From positions 4,092,001-4,156,000 of the forward strand of contig NZ_CP011340.1 of NCBI RefSeq assembly GCF_001278075.1: 64,000 nucleotides of DNA, in the 5' to 3' direction. The notes under the pieces were generated by a model. That model had not been told where the DNA came from. It saw nothing but the letters and a program-made list of their open reading frames with translations, and searched no databases. Positions 62,801 through 64,000 of the stretch are shown in pieces. Made by a program: the position numbers and the translations under genes. This DNA is from Streptomyces pristinaespiralis (GTDB lineage Bacteria; Actinomycetota; Actinomycetes; Streptomycetales; Streptomycetaceae). The stretch's first letter is position 1; each line of letters opens with the position of its first letter.

Positions 62801-64000
62801 GGCGCGGGCCGCGGCGCAGCTGTTCTGGGCGCACGGCACCGACGAGGCCGTGCGCACGTCCTGGACCCGGCGGGCGGTTTCGCTGGCACGGGCCCGTGAG
62901 ACGTTCGGTCTGGCGCCGGCCATCGGCGCGTTCCGGGCCGAGATGGCGCGGGAGATCGGGGACGCGCTCGCCGCGGAGTACCTCTTCGAGGAGCTGACGT
63001 GCGCACCTGAAGGGTTTGTGACGAGTGCGTCCGCCCGCACGCTGCTGGATAAGTTCCGCCGCACGGTGGGTACTTCCGCGTACGAGGAGGACCTGGCGGC
63101 GCTCGGCGACGACCTGGCGGCCCGCCGTCAGGTCGTGGAGAACTGGCTGGGCGCCTACACCGGGGCGACGGGGGCCGACACCACCGACCTCGTGGAGGCC
63201 GTCGCCATCGAGCTGTGCCCCGGCCTGGTCCGGTACGAGTGCGCGGCTCAGCTCACCGAGCGGGTCGAGGGGCTGCTCGGCGGCCACGCCCGCATCGAGC
63301 GCCGGTCGATGACCGTCCGGATCGACGAACTGCTGTCCCGGACCCGGCACTTCCGTGAGGAGGTCGCTCCGGGGTTCCGCGCATACCAGCAGCGCAGGAC
63401 CGCCCTGGCCACCGCCGAGCGGGACATGCTGCGCCTCGACGAGCACCGGCCGCGCGTGATGCCGGCGTTCGTGCGCAACCGTCTCATCGACGAGGTCTAT
63501 CTGCCGCTGATCGGCGACAACCTGGCCAAGCAGCTGGGGACGGCCGGCGAGTCCCGGCGCACCGACAGCAACGGGCTGCTCCTGCTGGTCTCCCCGCCGG
63601 GTTATGGCAAGACGACGCTCATGGAGTACGTCGCCGACCGGCTCGGCCTGCTCCTGGTCAAGGTCAACGGCCCCGCGCTGGGCCATGCGGTGACGTCGCT
63701 GGATCCCGAGGAGGCGCCGAACGCGACCGCCCGCCAGGAGGTCCAAAAGATCAACTTCGCCTTGGAGGCGGGGAGCAATGTCCTGTTGTACCTGGACGAC
63801 ATCCAGCACACGTCGCCCGAGCTGCTGCAGAAGTTCATCTCCCTGTGCGACGCGCAGCGCCGCATGGAGGGCGTGTGGCGGGGCGCGACCCGCACCTACG
63901 ACCTGCGGGGGAAGCGCTTCGCGGTGTGCATGGCGGGCAATCCGTACACCGAGTCGGGGCAGCGGTTCCGGATCCCGGACATGCTCGCGAACCGTGCCGA
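59811..64000 (+). CDS. Giant DUF3686/AAA ATPase, 'DNA repair ATPase' type (3' end outside window)
   Basis: At least 1396 codons, cut at 64000. The N-terminal ~550 residues are beta-rich repeats (DRLLLGHNVSPGLR; HDFEWTAATRDDHVLGRHPH), then a long helical/coiled region (~550-1000). An AAA+ domain near residue 1265 has Walker A SPPGYGKTTL and Walker B VLLYLDDIQH, with GNPYTESGQRFRIPDML near the end. This matches proteins annotated as DNA repair ATPase (DUF3686), which travel with NfeD-like protein and flotillin. The biochemical role is unproven. ATG 59811 has only a distant AGGAAG; the start may differ. The terminator upstream implies its own promoter or read-through. Confidence 0.87.
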   Translation, partial: MTTHTTEVPHAGGLDSGTYEVLRDRLGAQAAELARRAEELNARRVETFGSTELRLTGTEHLRTESNSVPRDIVAVGDRLLLGHNVSPGLRARTTVGDVFTVHDRELNRLAEDAVPGLLDDPAFRGEFEALHRYYQGARLLRLRRLDGRLLAVFRTGDKADDIRVLRWELTADGGARFLDARGERDHVLPPSHDFEWTAATRDDHVLGRHPHVSVGGEVFVSTVGGFLTVKTEDDTETAAGIHAEPVVEPLQSLGDAEIEHARVGPLVLLRIRPYKEEAYRHLVHNTVTRTVVRLDGIGQACRRLPEDQGIVFPGGYYLTASGTARTFDNIDAGLIGALEFERTVRSPNGEDVLFAFHARVEGRSLLLPYNVIRKAVATPLLCQGYAVFEDGTLLVLRADGDEPGRVHPTQRWQSPFVSDTYAAARPAGEGPLAVVGNADLVRGISDCLSLARAVTETQDSPTTGVYEALFAACVRATDAYHWLADPELGDLGAPLAGMRATAEQIVTEYETVRDLTAQAARALDEAAARIAGQVRRLRGGTPRGAGEWVEGLTGLRRAQGALITLKELRYADTDRIDALAADTDADIASFAQRAVAYLGREDAFAEHHAEIERLTAEAEAIGTVAEAAPVGEKLDAQAEGLRTVTDVVAGLDIGDAVIRTSVLERIAEVLGGVNRARATLDGRRRDLLAREGKAEFAAELALLGQAVTGALAVASDPEACDEQLAALLLRLENLESRFAESDDFLAQLGAKRTEVYEAFAARRQTLQDARARRAERLAGSAERVLETISRRLATLGDTDGINTYFASDPMVAKVRRTAEELRELGDGARAEELEGRLKAARQEAARALRDRTDLYADGGSAIRLGRHRFAVNTQPFELTLVPQGDALAFALTGTDYRSPVTDAAAPGFADTRPYWEQTLPSENASVYRAEHLAARLLDEHGAAALAGADLSDLVRRAAEASYDEGYERGVHDHDAALILGALLRLHERAGLLRHPPRARAAAQLFWAHGTDEAVRTSWTRRAVSLARARETFGLAPAIGAFRAEMAREIGDALAAEYLFEELTCAPEGFVTSASARTLLDKFRRTVGTSAYEEDLAALGDDLAARRQVVENWLGAYTGATGADTTDLVEAVAIELCPGLVRYECAAQLTERVEGLLGGHARIERRSMTVRIDELLSRTRHFREEVAPGFRAYQQRRTALATAERDMLRLDEHRPRVMPAFVRNRLIDEVYLPLIGDNLAKQLGTAGESRRTDSNGLLLLVSPPGYGKTTLMEYVADRLGLLLVKVNGPALGHAVTSLDPEEAPNATARQEVQKINFALEAGSNVLLYLDDIQHTSPELLQKFISLCDAQRRMEGVWRGATRTYDLRGKRFAVCMAGNPYTESGQRFRIPDMLANRA

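Noticed and set aside
59967..63809. 1280-codon minus-strand ORF
   Set aside because: Antisense shadow of the DUF3686-type ATPase; Leu/Val/Arg/Gly-biased composition and no motifs.

Overview
The window is Streptomyces chromosome: very high GC with strongly G/C-biased third codon positions, GTG starts, GTGA/ATGA stop-start overlaps, and Streptomyces developmental genes (bldG with its anti-sigma partner, wblA, crp). Gene order from the thymidylate kinase fusion and topA through bldG, the tad cluster, acs, nhaA, nth, crp, the arsA pair, wblA and a class A PBP matches, from memory, the conserved core around SCO3542-SCO3590 of S. coelicolor. Both ends are cut: the tmk fusion runs off position 1 and an AAA ATPase runs off 64000.

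Layout. 1-11.8 kb (minus strand): tmk/MFS fusion, topA, a small membrane protein, an N-methyltransferase-like protein, a lipoprotein and the H+-pyrophosphatase. 12.4-13.3 kb: anti-sigma-like ATPase and bldG. 13.4-21.2 kb: an Hrq1/YprA-type helicase converging on a complete tad (Flp-type pilus) operon: CpaE-like, TadA, TadB, TadC, DUF4244 pilin, TadE, TadE-like. 21.8-25 kb: HAD phosphatase, a structured intergenic RNA locus (position of the 6S-like scr3559 RNA), a degenerate Fic protein and a MinD/CooC-like ATPase. 25-26.3 kb: deacetylase-like lipoprotein. 26.6-34.3 kb (plus): SulP-carbonic anhydrase fusion, acetyl-CoA synthetase, NhaA, holin-X-like protein and a hydrolase. 34.7-42.4 kb: MarP-type protease, CoA-type Nudix, endonuclease III, Crp, SPFH protein, metallo-beta-lactamase-fold protein, second Nudix, RidA and DUF4177. 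42.5-48 kb: two ArsA/Get3 ATPases, wblA and the PBP. 48.3-52.8 kb: GatB/YqeY protein, two GT-C mannosyltransferase-like proteins and a metallophosphoesterase. 52.9-54.2 kb: tRNA-Pro(CGG) followed by accessory-looking genes (pentapeptide repeat, DUF4287). 54.8-64 kb: TerD, PucR-type regulator, NfeD-like membrane protein, flotillin and a giant DUF3686-type ATPase.

Themes. Most units end in long, perfect GC-rich hairpins. At least three minus-strand genes (methyltransferase, anti-sigma, GatB/YqeY) are followed by degenerate GC-rich tandem arrays beginning at or near the stop codon; the TadE gene seems to have read into a similar repeat. The best candidates for under-described biology are the OB-membrane protein/flotillin/DUF3686 ATPase unit next to TerD, the Fic homologue that has lost both catalytic and inhibitory motifs, the structured RNA next to it, and the post-stop arrays. 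No complete mobile element, CRISPR array or rRNA is visible.
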